A program made the translations under genes and the position numbers. A stretch of 64,000 bases of DNA, from assembly GCF_002368195.1 (NCBI RefSeq), contig NZ_AP018178.1, positions 3,492,791 to 3,556,790 on the forward strand, in the 5' to 3' direction. Of this stretch, positions 33,959-42,789 are shown in pieces. Numbering within the stretch: the stretch's first letter is position 1; every line of letters begins with the position of its first letter. This DNA comes from Calothrix sp. NIES-2100 (lineage in GTDB: Bacteria > Cyanobacteriota > Cyanobacteriia > Cyanobacteriales > Nostocaceae). The notes under the pieces are model-generated. The model was not told the DNA's origin, did no database searches, and saw only the letters and a program-made list of their open reading frames with translations.

Positions 33959-36900
33959 TTAATTTGCTGAGTTTTGCAATGCTTTGCTACAAGTTGCTGA
34001 TTGTTGGGAATAAGAATCGGGTTTGACTGTGGGGACATTTGCGGTGAGGGTGAGTTGTCCTTGTTCGTTCACCATCCAGCCGGTAGCTTCTATAAGTGGT
34101 TGTGGGATTGAGGCGATCGCACTTTGGTTATTGATCGATGCTGTGGAACGATTTTCGGTTTTGGGTTTGAGGGTTACCCAATCAACTTGTACAGCGTCGG
34201 TAGTTAAGACATCTTTGGGGTTGCTGGGTAATCCACCGCGTCCAGTGACAATAAATTTACCTTCTGTCTGAGTTGGACTGTAACAACCTTCAGCGATTTG
34301 GGAATCTACGGGTACTTGTGGTAAAGCTGCTAAACCTCGGCTGGGGTCGATACTATTAATTACAACTTCGCCACTTTGTCCGAGACGGGAATCTGCGGAG
34401 ATATCAACTTGATTGTTACCGCGAAATTGGGAAAAGTCGCCGGGGTTAAGACCGGAGGGGGAATATTGCGCTACAAATGCAGGGGCGTTAATTGTGATAT
34501 TACCTCCAGGCCCAGCATCGGCGTTAGCTAGGATGTCGCTGTCTTCCAGAACAACAAATACCTGAGATTGGACATTGATATTACCACCGCCGCCTGTACC
34601 GTTAAAAACACTGGTTGTGATTTCGCTACTGTTGCGGAGGCGGATGTCTTTCGCATTAATATTGATATCTCCACCCCCAGATAGGATGGAGGTTGCTGTG
34701 ATTTGTCCTTGGTTTCCTTGCAATTTATCAGTAATATCGATAAAGATATCGCCCGCGTTACCTGTTCCCTCACTGATACTGTTTACCCGTCCGGTGTTGG
34801 TCAGGAAAAAAGAATTCGCCTGTACTTGAATATCGCCGCCTCGTCCTGCGCCCAAAGTTGCGGATGATACATCTGCTCTATCTGTAATTGCCAAGCTATC
34901 GGTTTGCAGCAGTATTCCGCCGGCGTTACCTGTACTATTTCGTTCTGCTACGGTATAAATCTTACTGTTCCCACTGGCTGCTAATGCATCTGTAGCACGA
35001 ATATGTAAAAATCCTGCATTTCCAGAACCAAGGATATTGGTAAATATGTTGCCTTGATTTTGGAGATTTAGCTGGCGAGTGTCTATAAAGATAGTGCCTC
35101 CAGATGCTTTACCTGCACCTGCTGTAGATATTCCGCCTGTATTAGCTATATTGACTGATTCTGTGGCGCGTATGGTCAAATTACCAGAGTTACCTTGAAT
35201 ACCGCTTTCTTGATTAGCTGCATCAAGACTTTCAAAGAAAAACTGACGACTATTTAAAGGTAATAATGATATTAGTTTTGCGAGATCGGATTCTGGATCA
35301 TTTTGTAAACTTTTATATAGAGTTGCAGCATCACTACTAATAGTAGATATTGAACTGTTTCCATCTACAATATTCAAATTTTTAGTTTCAATGTAAAGGT
35401 TACCAGCACTACCTGTACCAAAACTAGATGTAGATATAATTCCACCCTGAATTAAATTGACAGAATTATCAGCATATATATTCAAATTTTCGGCACTGGC
35501 TGTGCCTAAAGTTTGGGAAGCGACAGCACCTTTATTGCTAATTGTTAATGTGTCGGTAAATATATTTACTTCACCTGCGTTTCCCGAACCAATAGAGGTG
35601 CTTGCTAATTGACTAAAATTGTCTATAATAACAGATTCTTGAGCGCGAACTGTGACTTTACCACTAGGATTTTGAGAACCAACAGAGCTAGAAGTCACTA
35701 AAGATTGATTTTGCAAATTCAAATTTTTTGTATCAATTAAAACGTCTCCTGCTACTCCATTAAGCTGAATTGCAAGTGAATTTATAGTTCCTTTATTGAT
35801 TACATCTATAGATTCCCTAGCTTGAATAGACAAATTACCAGCTTTAGCCTGATTGCCTAATGTAACAATAGTACCAGCATCCTGTACTAATAATTTTTCT
35901 GTAAATATAGAAAGGTTACCTCCATTTTTTGTTCCTGTATTTTGGGTACTTATGCTAGAAGCACGAGTACCATCTTTACCAATAACATTAATAGAGTTTC
36001 TGGCATTAATTATAAGATTACCTGCTGTTTCTTGATTTATAGTTTGAAGCCCAAAAAATCCTCCATTTAGAATATTGATTGTTCCTGTTTCAATTTCTAC
36101 ATTACTTCCTGTAGCAGAACCAGAACTGATGCTAATTAAATTACTTTTTACACCAATAATATTAATATTTTCTGAAGCATTGATTTTGATATTGCCAACG
36201 GTAGGAGAATTAATATTTTGAGTGGCAAGAGTTCCTTGATTTATGGTGAAATTTTTAGTAGAAATTGCTATATTACCTGCTAGAGAAACAACATTGGCTT
36301 TAATTTCTATATCACCTTTCTCAGCGTTTAACTGAATTTGTCCACCATTACTGAGAATTTGAGCATTCACAAAAATATTCTTACCAGCTTCGGCTGTTAA
36401 GCCTACACCTGGGAAATAAGTAATAACTGGGGCAGAGAACGTGATATTTTCTGTCGCTTGCAAAGTAATATTAGCTAAGGCAAAATTAAAGGCATCTGCT
36501 AATATTTTTGTGTTACCATCACCACCAATATCGGCATCACTAAAAGTATCAGCATCATTTAAATCGAAAGTTTCTCCACTAGCAGCGACAATCTCAATAT
36601 TTGTCGGATCTAGTAATAAAGTGCCGATATTTCCGTTAGTAGCATTGGTATTTACTAAGCCGTTGTAATCTAAAAATTGTTTACCAGAAACTTCGACAAA
36701 GCCACCATTACCAGAATTTACACCACCACGAGCGCTGATATTTCCGTAAAATTTGGTACTACCATCGCTCCAAACAATTACTCTTCCGCCATTCCCGTTA
36801 TTAATAGCATCGGCGTTGATGCTGGTATTTTTACCAATAAATGTCCTTGAGGCGTTGGGAACTGTACCTTTTCCTTGAAAATCTCCGCCAATGAGGATTG

Positions 36901-37582
36901 TACCACCGCCACCGACAGCAGAAACGTCTATTTTGGCATTGTCTAATAAACCGATGCGATCGCCAAATATTTCTACTCTCCCACCAGGCGCGGTGATTGT
37001 TCCTGTGCTGGTGACTGTGTTTCCTAATAATGTTAAGCTTTGTCCTGTACCTACTGTTAAGTTACCTGCATTGGTGATGTTTCCCTGTGTACCAGTCTGC
37101 AAACCAGGACGGATGTTAAGTGTTAGTAGGGGTGGCGCTTGGGGGTTGGTGGTATTGAACTCTAAGCCGTTTTCAAATACTAAACTTTTGGCGGTGCTGG
37201 CGAAGAATGAACCCTTGATATCTAAACGCGCATTTGCACCAAAAATAATGCCGTTGGGATTGAGCAAAAATAAGTGAGCATTGCCCAATACGCCAAGTGT
37301 ACCCAAAATTTGCGAGGGGTTGTTACCTGTAATTCGGGTGAGAATGTTGTTGACGCTGTGGGGATTTTGGAAGTAAACACCTCTACCCGCATCGACGTTA
37401 AATTCTGTGAAGCTGTGAAATAGATTTGCACCACGTTGGGAACCGCCTGTAATTTGGTCGATTTTTGGGTTGAGAGATTCTACTTTAGTTCCCAGGCTGT
37501 TATCGGGGATGACTTGGGCAAGAGTGCGATCGCTTATTGTTAATAATGATAAAAGAGTTAAGATTACGGAATTTTTAATCAT
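33959..37582 (-). CDS. Filamentous haemagglutinin-type TPS exoprotein
   Basis: A 1207-residue secreted beta-helix protein. Signal peptide at 1-22 (ILTLLSLLTISDRTLAQ). The TPS domain, about 23-270, has NLFHSFTEFNV, NPSQILGTLGVLG, the hallmark LLNPNGIIFGANARLDI and a GSFFASTA segment. The rest is degenerate beta-helix repeats of N-x-G-N-I/L type. The C-terminal 130 residues carry two Cys (AEGCYSPTQ, SATCSKAL) and VTGRGGLPSNPKD, typical of cyanobacterial members. Such proteins cross the outer membrane through an FhaC/ShlB-type TpsB barrel and act in adhesion or as surface fibrils. No TpsB gene is in the window, so a pore encoded elsewhere must serve it. It is preceded 99 bp upstream by the DUF928 gene. 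Confidence 0.9.
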   Translation of the reverse strand: MIKNSVILTLLSLLTISDRTLAQVIPDNSLGTKVESLNPKIDQITGGSQRGANLFHSFTEFNVDAGRGVYFQNPHSVNNILTRITGNNPSQILGTLGVLGNAHLFLLNPNGIIFGANARLDIKGSFFASTAKSLVFENGLEFNTTNPQAPPLLTLNIRPGLQTGTQGNITNAGNLTVGTGQSLTLLGNTVTSTGTITAPGGRVEIFGDRIGLLDNAKIDVSAVGGGGTILIGGDFQGKGTVPNASRTFIGKNTSINADAINNGNGGRVIVWSDGSTKFYGNISARGGVNSGNGGFVEVSGKQFLDYNGLVNTNATNGNIGTLLLDPTNIEIVAASGETFDLNDADTFSDADIGGDGNTKILADAFNFALANITLQATENITFSAPVITYFPGVGLTAEAGKNIFVNAQILSNGGQIQLNAEKGDIEIKANVVSLAGNIAISTKNFTINQGTLATQNINSPTVGNIKINASENINIIGVKSNLISISSGSATGSNVEIETGTINILNGGFFGLQTINQETAGNLIINARNSINVIGKDGTRASSISTQNTGTKNGGNLSIFTEKLLVQDAGTIVTLGNQAKAGNLSIQARESIDVINKGTINSLAIQLNGVAGDVLIDTKNLNLQNQSLVTSSSVGSQNPSGKVTVRAQESVIIDNFSQLASTSIGSGNAGEVNIFTDTLTISNKGAVASQTLGTASAENLNIYADNSVNLIQGGIISTSSFGTGSAGNLYIETKNLNIVDGNSSISTISSDAATLYKSLQNDPESDLAKLISLLPLNSRQFFFESLDAANQESGIQGNSGNLTIRATESVNIANTGGISTAGAGKASGGTIFIDTRQLNLQNQGNIFTNILGSGNAGFLHIRATDALAASGNSKIYTVAERNSTGNAGGILLQTDSLAITDRADVSSATLGAGRGGDIQVQANSFFLTNTGRVNSISEGTGNAGDIFIDITDKLQGNQGQITATSILSGGGDININAKDIRLRNSSEITTSVFNGTGGGGNINVQSQVFVVLEDSDILANADAGPGGNITINAPAFVAQYSPSGLNPGDFSQFRGNNQVDISADSRLGQSGEVVINSIDPSRGLAALPQVPVDSQIAEGCYSPTQTEGKFIVTGRGGLPSNPKDVLTTDAVQVDWVTLKPKTENRSTASINNQSAIASIPQPLIEATGWMVNEQGQLTLTANVPTVKPDSYSQQSATCSKALQNSAN

Positions 37583-37681
37583 TGGTACATGGTTTTTTGA
37601 TAGATTTTCGCTTTGATTTTTATCTCAATTTTTTCACGCAAAGGCGCAAAGGCGCAAAGATGCAAAGGTTTTAAGTTGAAA

Positions 37682-38476
37682 TTATTGGGCGAAGTTATAA
37701 GTTTCGATAAATTTTGCGGTTGAAATATCTGTTAAATTTACGGCTGTTAATAAGTCTAGCCAGTCTTGATTAATGATTTCATCTTTGGGGCGCTCGCGGT
37801 GGAGTTGAGCTAATTTAGTTAAGCTGTCATACCAAATATTATTTTCTGCATAAGTTAAATAATCATCTGGTTTAATATTCGCTTTTATTACTACTCTTTT
37901 TATATAGGAATCGACGGAAACGTAGTCTTCAGATATGGCTGTTTCTTCGTTACAATAAACTGTAAATATCCACCGATATTTCGTCCCTGTTTTTAAGGAA
38001 TATTCTGGCTGAGGTGGTAAATTAAAGCTGATAATCCCGGCTTGACCTGAAAGGACAAAACTTTTCAAATAAATATTTCTTTTATTATCTATATCTTGTA
38101 AAGTAAATTCGGCAAACCGGGCGTTGTTAGGCAGTTCTGGCACATAAACCCAAAAAGTGGGATATGCTGATGCTGTTGTTTCTAAGGTAGATTTATCAAT
38201 TGTTTCTTCTGTAAATCCTGGTACTAAAGCTACAATTTTACTCAATTGGCTAGGACATTCATTACGACCTGCACCACCTCGACGGCGACCTGTGGGAGTA
38301 CCATTTTTGGGCAATCTCGGTAATTGAAAAGGTTGGAATTTTTTCTGATTAACTTTTTTGTTTATGCTGGGGTGATTTTGAGCGGTTAATATCTGCTTAT
38401 TAGGAAGAATAATACTTAATAAGGGGATGAAAATCAGTAAGATATAATTGGTAATTTTCCTGTTATGCTTTTTCAT
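37682..38476 (-). CDS. DUF928 family secreted protein
   Basis: A 264-residue exported protein: signal or anchor at 8-28 (YILLIFIPLLSIILP), then a basic Gly/Arg stretch GRRRGGAGR and the DUF928 core with CPSQLSKIVALVP, FWVYVPELPNNARFAEF, FNLPPQPEYSLKTGTKYRW and the helical end WYDSLTKLAQL. The family is cyanobacterial and its function unknown. Its ATG overlaps the stop of the CHASE2-CHAT gene by four bases (ATGA), so translation is coupled. From memory the family often sits beside CHASE2/CHAT and haemagglutinin genes. A periplasmic partner of the CHASE2 sensor domain is a reasonable guess. Confidence 0.9.
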   Translation of the reverse strand: MKKHNRKITNYILLIFIPLLSIILPNKQILTAQNHPSINKKVNQKKFQPFQLPRLPKNGTPTGRRRGGAGRNECPSQLSKIVALVPGFTEETIDKSTLETTASAYPTFWVYVPELPNNARFAEFTLQDIDNKRNIYLKSFVLSGQAGIISFNLPPQPEYSLKTGTKYRWIFTVYCNEETAISEDYVSVDSYIKRVVIKANIKPDDYLTYAENNIWYDSLTKLAQLHRERPKDEIINQDWLDLLTAVNLTDISTAKFIETYNFAQ

Positions 38477-40857
38477 TTTTCAGAAGTTTTGTGATAAATT
38501 TTTAACCAAATAGAGAGAGCGATCGCAGTTAGAAATAATCCTAATAATGCCGGAATCAAAGGTATCCATCCGGCTCGTAAAAAAATGCCAATACAGCAAC
38601 CATAAATTGCCAAGATACTTGTGAAAATTCCTATTCCCAAATGCCAAGGTTTGGATAAAAACCAGGCTATAATTCCTCCTATTAATGACCATCCCCAAAT
38701 CCAAGCTGCTTCATTCTCAACATTCCACCACCATAGCAAAGGTCTTTTATCTAGGACAGCACTGATAATTTGACTGACCATATGTGCTTGTACAATTACT
38801 CCAAAACTTTCTTGGTGATTGGATGTAAAAGCACTATATGGAGTTTCCCAACCATCATTATTAGCCACATTTCCCAGACCAATTAAAATAATTCTGTATT
38901 GGTGTGATTTGATAAAGTCTTCAGAAATTTTATCTTCTAAAATATTTCTGAGTGATATTGGTTCGGCAATTTCTGCCAAAGAGGGAAGAGAACGATAATT
39001 TAGCAGGATTTGATAACCCTTATCATCAAATTTTTGATAGCCGCTACTATGTTCTTTTAATTGTTTGAATTCTACATCACCAATTCGGCACAACCCTGAT
39101 GGGGTGCAATCTAATGTTTTATCTTCTTGGTGTAAGTAGTGCAGCGCGAGTGATAAACTAAAGGCTGATTCGGCTGTACAAAGAGATGTTGCCGGAGTTT
39201 CACTATTTAAAAGATGGCGACGAGCAACTTTATCACGATCGTCAACGAAATCACTAAAACTCTGTCTTACTTTAGGAACTCCTGGAGGAGATGGTATACC
39301 ATTATCATCCTGATTCTCTAATTTACATACAGTAAATAAGCGATCGTCTGATTGAAAACGATTCCGTAAATTTGCATTTATACCAGTAACTATGCCATCA
39401 CGATACATATCTAAACCAATGGTTCGGGGTTGATATTGCTCGAGTTTTTCTAATAATTGCAGCAATGCTTGATCGGAAAGTGAATGATACCTTTGCATTC
39501 CTTTTGCATCTTGATACCGGAGATCCTTTTCATCAACAGTGACAATTAAAAAACGATCGTCTGGTTTTTCTGGTAAGATGTGCGATCGCATGTGCATAAA
39601 ATGGTCAAATGCATGTAATTCTGAAGGTTGTAACCATCCGCAATAACGGACTCCCATCACCAAGCTGGTAACGATGAAACTCACTAGCAGCATGGCTATG
39701 AAAATACGCTTGCGGTTTGGAGTTGGTTGGGAAACAGGAGGATAGTTTGGCGTTGTGTCTTGCAACCCCTGCCAAGTTGGTAATTCACTGGTAGAATTTT
39801 GACAAATCACTGGTAACCAACTAGCACAAGGGTACTCATTTTCTAATCCTTGTAATCTTTCCCGCGCCAGTCGCACCGCTAGCGTCAAAGATTTACCCTG
39901 CGCTAATTCTTCTAAAAAATACTTGAGGAATTCCTGCGCTACTAGGTTTGGTACATCCTCGCGCATGACGATAATTTGCGGGATGTGTAACTTAGCCAGT
40001 TGTCGCGCTAACCCTAACCCATCACAGGAGTTGAAAATTGCTAGCTGTAAACCTTGCTTAATTGCTTTGGATAGAGCATACTCTAGCTGATTGATGCTCA
40101 AACTATGATTTTCTCGGTTTTGATTAATGTAAATCTTGGCTTGGCTATCCTTTGCTTGACTGGAACTATGTCCAGCAAAAAACAGGATATCCCAACTTTG
40201 CTGCCATAATGCATCATTAATAATTTTGCGATCTGGTTGCAATAAAAAGGTGGGTGCTATCCCTGGTAGCTGTTGTAAGAGATTTTTATCTGCATTAATA
40301 TCAATTAAGCGACTATCTCCCAAAATCGCCAGTACGCGCAGTTGATTGGTAGATGTCGGCGCTCCCTCACCTACCCGCTTTGACTCTAACAAACTCAAAA
40401 CTACTTCTGATTGGGGATAATCTTCGACAAATTCCCACAAATGCCAAGGTAAGCGCCACAATAAATCATCGCTAGTTTCAATGACAATCCGTACTTCCTC
40501 TGTATGACTCAGCCATGTCCGCAGTTTTTTGTCAATTTTGCGGAAGGTTTCTGCATTCAGCCAATAGTTAATCTCTGCATGTAAACGCTGACATAAACTG
40601 TATAAATCATCCTGAGAAATATTTGTTAAACTAGCAGGCTCAATCTCAATTCCACCACTGCGAGTTAAACGTTGTGCCAAAGCGTTGTATAAAAGTTTCC
40701 AGTCACGATAACAGGTAATAATTTCTGGTGCTGGTGGTAAGCTGCCAAATAATTGCTGCGCTCGCGCTCCTTCAGTCTCCCACAATTCAGCAGAAACTGA
40801 CGAAAATCCCGCCTCAAAACTACCTCTGCCAAAATTGATGACAACGCGCTTACTCAT
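38473..40857 (-). CDS. CHAT-CHASE2 transmembrane protein
   Basis: A 794-residue membrane protein. I start at MSKRVVINFGRG because that is the usual N-terminus of this family; the frame opens 21 codons upstream. The cytoplasmic N-terminal half ends in a CHAT-like caspase domain with His in LFFAGHSSSQ and Cys in AIFNSCDGLGLARQL. A membrane helix follows (RIFIAMLLVSFIVTSLVMG), then a periplasmic CHASE2 sensor (FLIVTVDEKDLRY, PRTIGLDMYRD, ILIGLGNV), and three membrane helices at the C-terminus. An external signal could thus switch an internal protease. CHASE2 is more usual on kinases or cyclases. It overlaps the DUF928 gene by four bases. Confidence 0.88.
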   Translation of the reverse strand: MSKRVVINFGRGSFEAGFSSVSAELWETEGARAQQLFGSLPPAPEIITCYRDWKLLYNALAQRLTRSGGIEIEPASLTNISQDDLYSLCQRLHAEINYWLNAETFRKIDKKLRTWLSHTEEVRIVIETSDDLLWRLPWHLWEFVEDYPQSEVVLSLLESKRVGEGAPTSTNQLRVLAILGDSRLIDINADKNLLQQLPGIAPTFLLQPDRKIINDALWQQSWDILFFAGHSSSQAKDSQAKIYINQNRENHSLSINQLEYALSKAIKQGLQLAIFNSCDGLGLARQLAKLHIPQIIVMREDVPNLVAQEFLKYFLEELAQGKSLTLAVRLARERLQGLENEYPCASWLPVICQNSTSELPTWQGLQDTTPNYPPVSQPTPNRKRIFIAMLLVSFIVTSLVMGVRYCGWLQPSELHAFDHFMHMRSHILPEKPDDRFLIVTVDEKDLRYQDAKGMQRYHSLSDQALLQLLEKLEQYQPRTIGLDMYRDGIVTGINANLRNRFQSDDRLFTVCKLENQDDNGIPSPPGVPKVRQSFSDFVDDRDKVARRHLLNSETPATSLCTAESAFSLSLALHYLHQEDKTLDCTPSGLCRIGDVEFKQLKEHSSGYQKFDDKGYQILLNYRSLPSLAEIAEPISLRNILEDKISEDFIKSHQYRIILIGLGNVANNDGWETPYSAFTSNHQESFGVIVQAHMVSQIISAVLDKRPLLWWWNVENEAAWIWGWSLIGGIIAWFLSKPWHLGIGIFTSILAIYGCCIGIFLRAGWIPLIPALLGLFLTAIALSIWLKIYHKTSEK

Positions 40858-40965
40858 TGCTATTTTACTATGCAGCTTAATCTCTACTACACATAAATTA
40901 AGTGTTAACAATGAGAACAAAAGTATAAGGTAACTCCAAAAAATAAATTATGCCGTTAAAGTCGT

Positions 40966-41025
40966 ACGGGCGGGTTCACAAATATCTTCGATTGTTAACG
41001 GGAATCTCGGTTAACCCGCCCCTAC
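40966..41025. repeat. GTACGGGCGGGTT...AACCCGCCCCTAC repeat
   Basis: A copy of the GTAGGGGCGGG palindrome with a 35-base loop, in the 437-bp gap between the DUF1822 and CHASE2-CHAT genes. The gap otherwise holds short heptanucleotide repeats (about 41026-41050 and 41277-41303) and no gene. Confidence 0.6.
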
Positions 41026-41294
41026 AGACTGTTGACTGTTAACTGTGAACCCTCAACAATAGCAATGAAATATTTTTTACTCGGAAGTCCCTAAGTAGTT
41101 GCTCCTAATTGATAACCTTGATTTCTCTGTGAGATACTTTTACCCTCTGATAGTATTTATACGGTTTTTTGAACTAAATTTTTATGAAGAATTCACAGAA
41201 ATTGCGTGAATTACGTAAAGCTTTAGTCAACTAGGGGCTAGGGGAACCAGGACTAGAAGCTAGGGGCTAGGAAAGGTTGACAACTGACAACTGA

Positions 41295-42497
41295 CTATTG
41301 ACCAATCACAAATTCTTCCATCAAACTAACATCAGCGATCGCAATTTTTATATAAAAATTTGTACCCTTTTTGCAGTGAAAATACGGCAACATGATATAG
41401 CTGTCTCGTTCTCTAGAAATTACTGTGTGAAGCTGTTGAAATGAGTCTGAGAGTAAAGCCAAAGTCAAAAAAGTAGGTAGTTGTTTTTCATTTCCGTAAG
41501 GATGCGCCTGTATCGAAACCCCAACTCTACCATCAGCTTCTGGAGTTAACGCTACTAAAAGAACTACAGCTTGCTGTTTAAGTTGCAATTGTAAATTTAA
41601 CAGCTTGGCTTGCTGAACGCTATGAGACTGTGGATAATTTCTCACAGTCGCTAATTCTGGTTCTGGTGCTAAAAATTCTGTCACAGAACGCCATCCCAGC
41701 TTGATCGACTCTGTAAAATTATTAGTTAACCAGTGATTAAGATTTACCAACATCTTTCTTGGTGCTGTGGCAGTTCGCTTAATATACAGTTGTTGTCGCC
41801 ACCGATCATTTCCTAATAATGCTCCCCACTGTGCAAATGGAAGATCCAAACGGGGAGAATAGGGAGATGGCTGACTGATTTGAGCTAAAATAGATGCGGC
41901 TGTTTCCTCAGATAATGCAGGTAGAGTTGGAATATTTGCTGTTTCTGCTCCACAAATTTCTTTAGCTACTAAAATAATATCTATATCAGCAATCAATTCG
42001 TCACCTTTAATAGTATAGGTGCGATAAATCGGGTCATAGCTACCTTTTTCTTTCAGTGTTTTATGAGTTGTATAACCCCAAATCCGCATCCAGTTTTGTG
42101 CTAAATCTATCTGCGCTGCTAAATAATAGTTAGCAGCAAAATTAGGAATATCAACCCATTCTTGCGGTACAGAAAATTCTTCTGTATCAACCGTATCATG
42201 AGGAATTAGCACCAGTCTAGTTTGACCAATATTTATGGCGGTTCCATTCACTACTTCCCAAATACTTGCTAATTCTTTAGCATTGGGAAATACATCAGCA
42301 GATTCTAATTCCCAATTTTCTTTTAACCACCGGAAAAAGACTTTGAGACAAAGATGATTGATATAAGCATAATGACGAGCAGTTTGATTACTTTGTAAGT
42401 GTGTCACGGCTTCTGCTTCTTTGTGTTCTGTTTCTAGAAACTCTAACCACAAGTTTTCGGAAGTGAGAGTTTTTAAATTTTGCCAATTACTATTCAT
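41295..42497 (-). CDS. DUF1822 family protein
   Basis: A 400-residue soluble protein matching DUF1822: the N-terminal half has ARHYAYINHLCLKVFFRWL and LVLIPHDTVDTEEFSVPQEWVDIP, then AANYYLAAQIDLAQNWMRIW, and the second half has FLTLALLSDSF and REDRDSY-like segments. Function unknown; cyanobacterial. It lies between the sigma-like gene (292 bp upstream) and the CHASE2-CHAT gene (437 bp downstream). From memory it recurs next to such sigma-like genes, so it could be the regulator or sensor that controls the sigma-like protein (inference). No membrane segment or signal peptide. Confidence 0.88.
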   Translation of the reverse strand: MNSNWQNLKTLTSENLWLEFLETEHKEAEAVTHLQSNQTARHYAYINHLCLKVFFRWLKENWELESADVFPNAKELASIWEVVNGTAINIGQTRLVLIPHDTVDTEEFSVPQEWVDIPNFAANYYLAAQIDLAQNWMRIWGYTTHKTLKEKGSYDPIYRTYTIKGDELIADIDIILVAKEICGAETANIPTLPALSEETAASILAQISQPSPYSPRLDLPFAQWGALLGNDRWRQQLYIKRTATAPRKMLVNLNHWLTNNFTESIKLGWRSVTEFLAPEPELATVRNYPQSHSVQQAKLLNLQLQLKQQAVVLLVALTPEADGRVGVSIQAHPYGNEKQLPTFLTLALLSDSFQQLHTVISRERDSYIMLPYFHCKKGTNFYIKIAIADVSLMEEFVIGQ

Positions 42498-42789
42498 AGT
42501 TCAGTTCCTGGAAATTTAAATTTTATCAATACAGTTAGCCTTTCAATGTGGATTCTGTAATACCCTTTATTTTTGAAGCTACGCCAAATTCTCTCCCTAC
42601 CTCCTTTTTTCGCTTTCTTTGCGTCTTAGCGGTTAGTTTTTATTTCTTGCTCGTTAGCGCATCTTCATACATATTGGTATAACCTGTTATTTCTGCGCCT
42701 GGAGTAGTTAAATAAATTATTTTTGAACCGCAGAGGATGCTCCAGAACGCAGAGAGAAGAATTTGAAAGAGTTAAAGATGCCCAGTATA

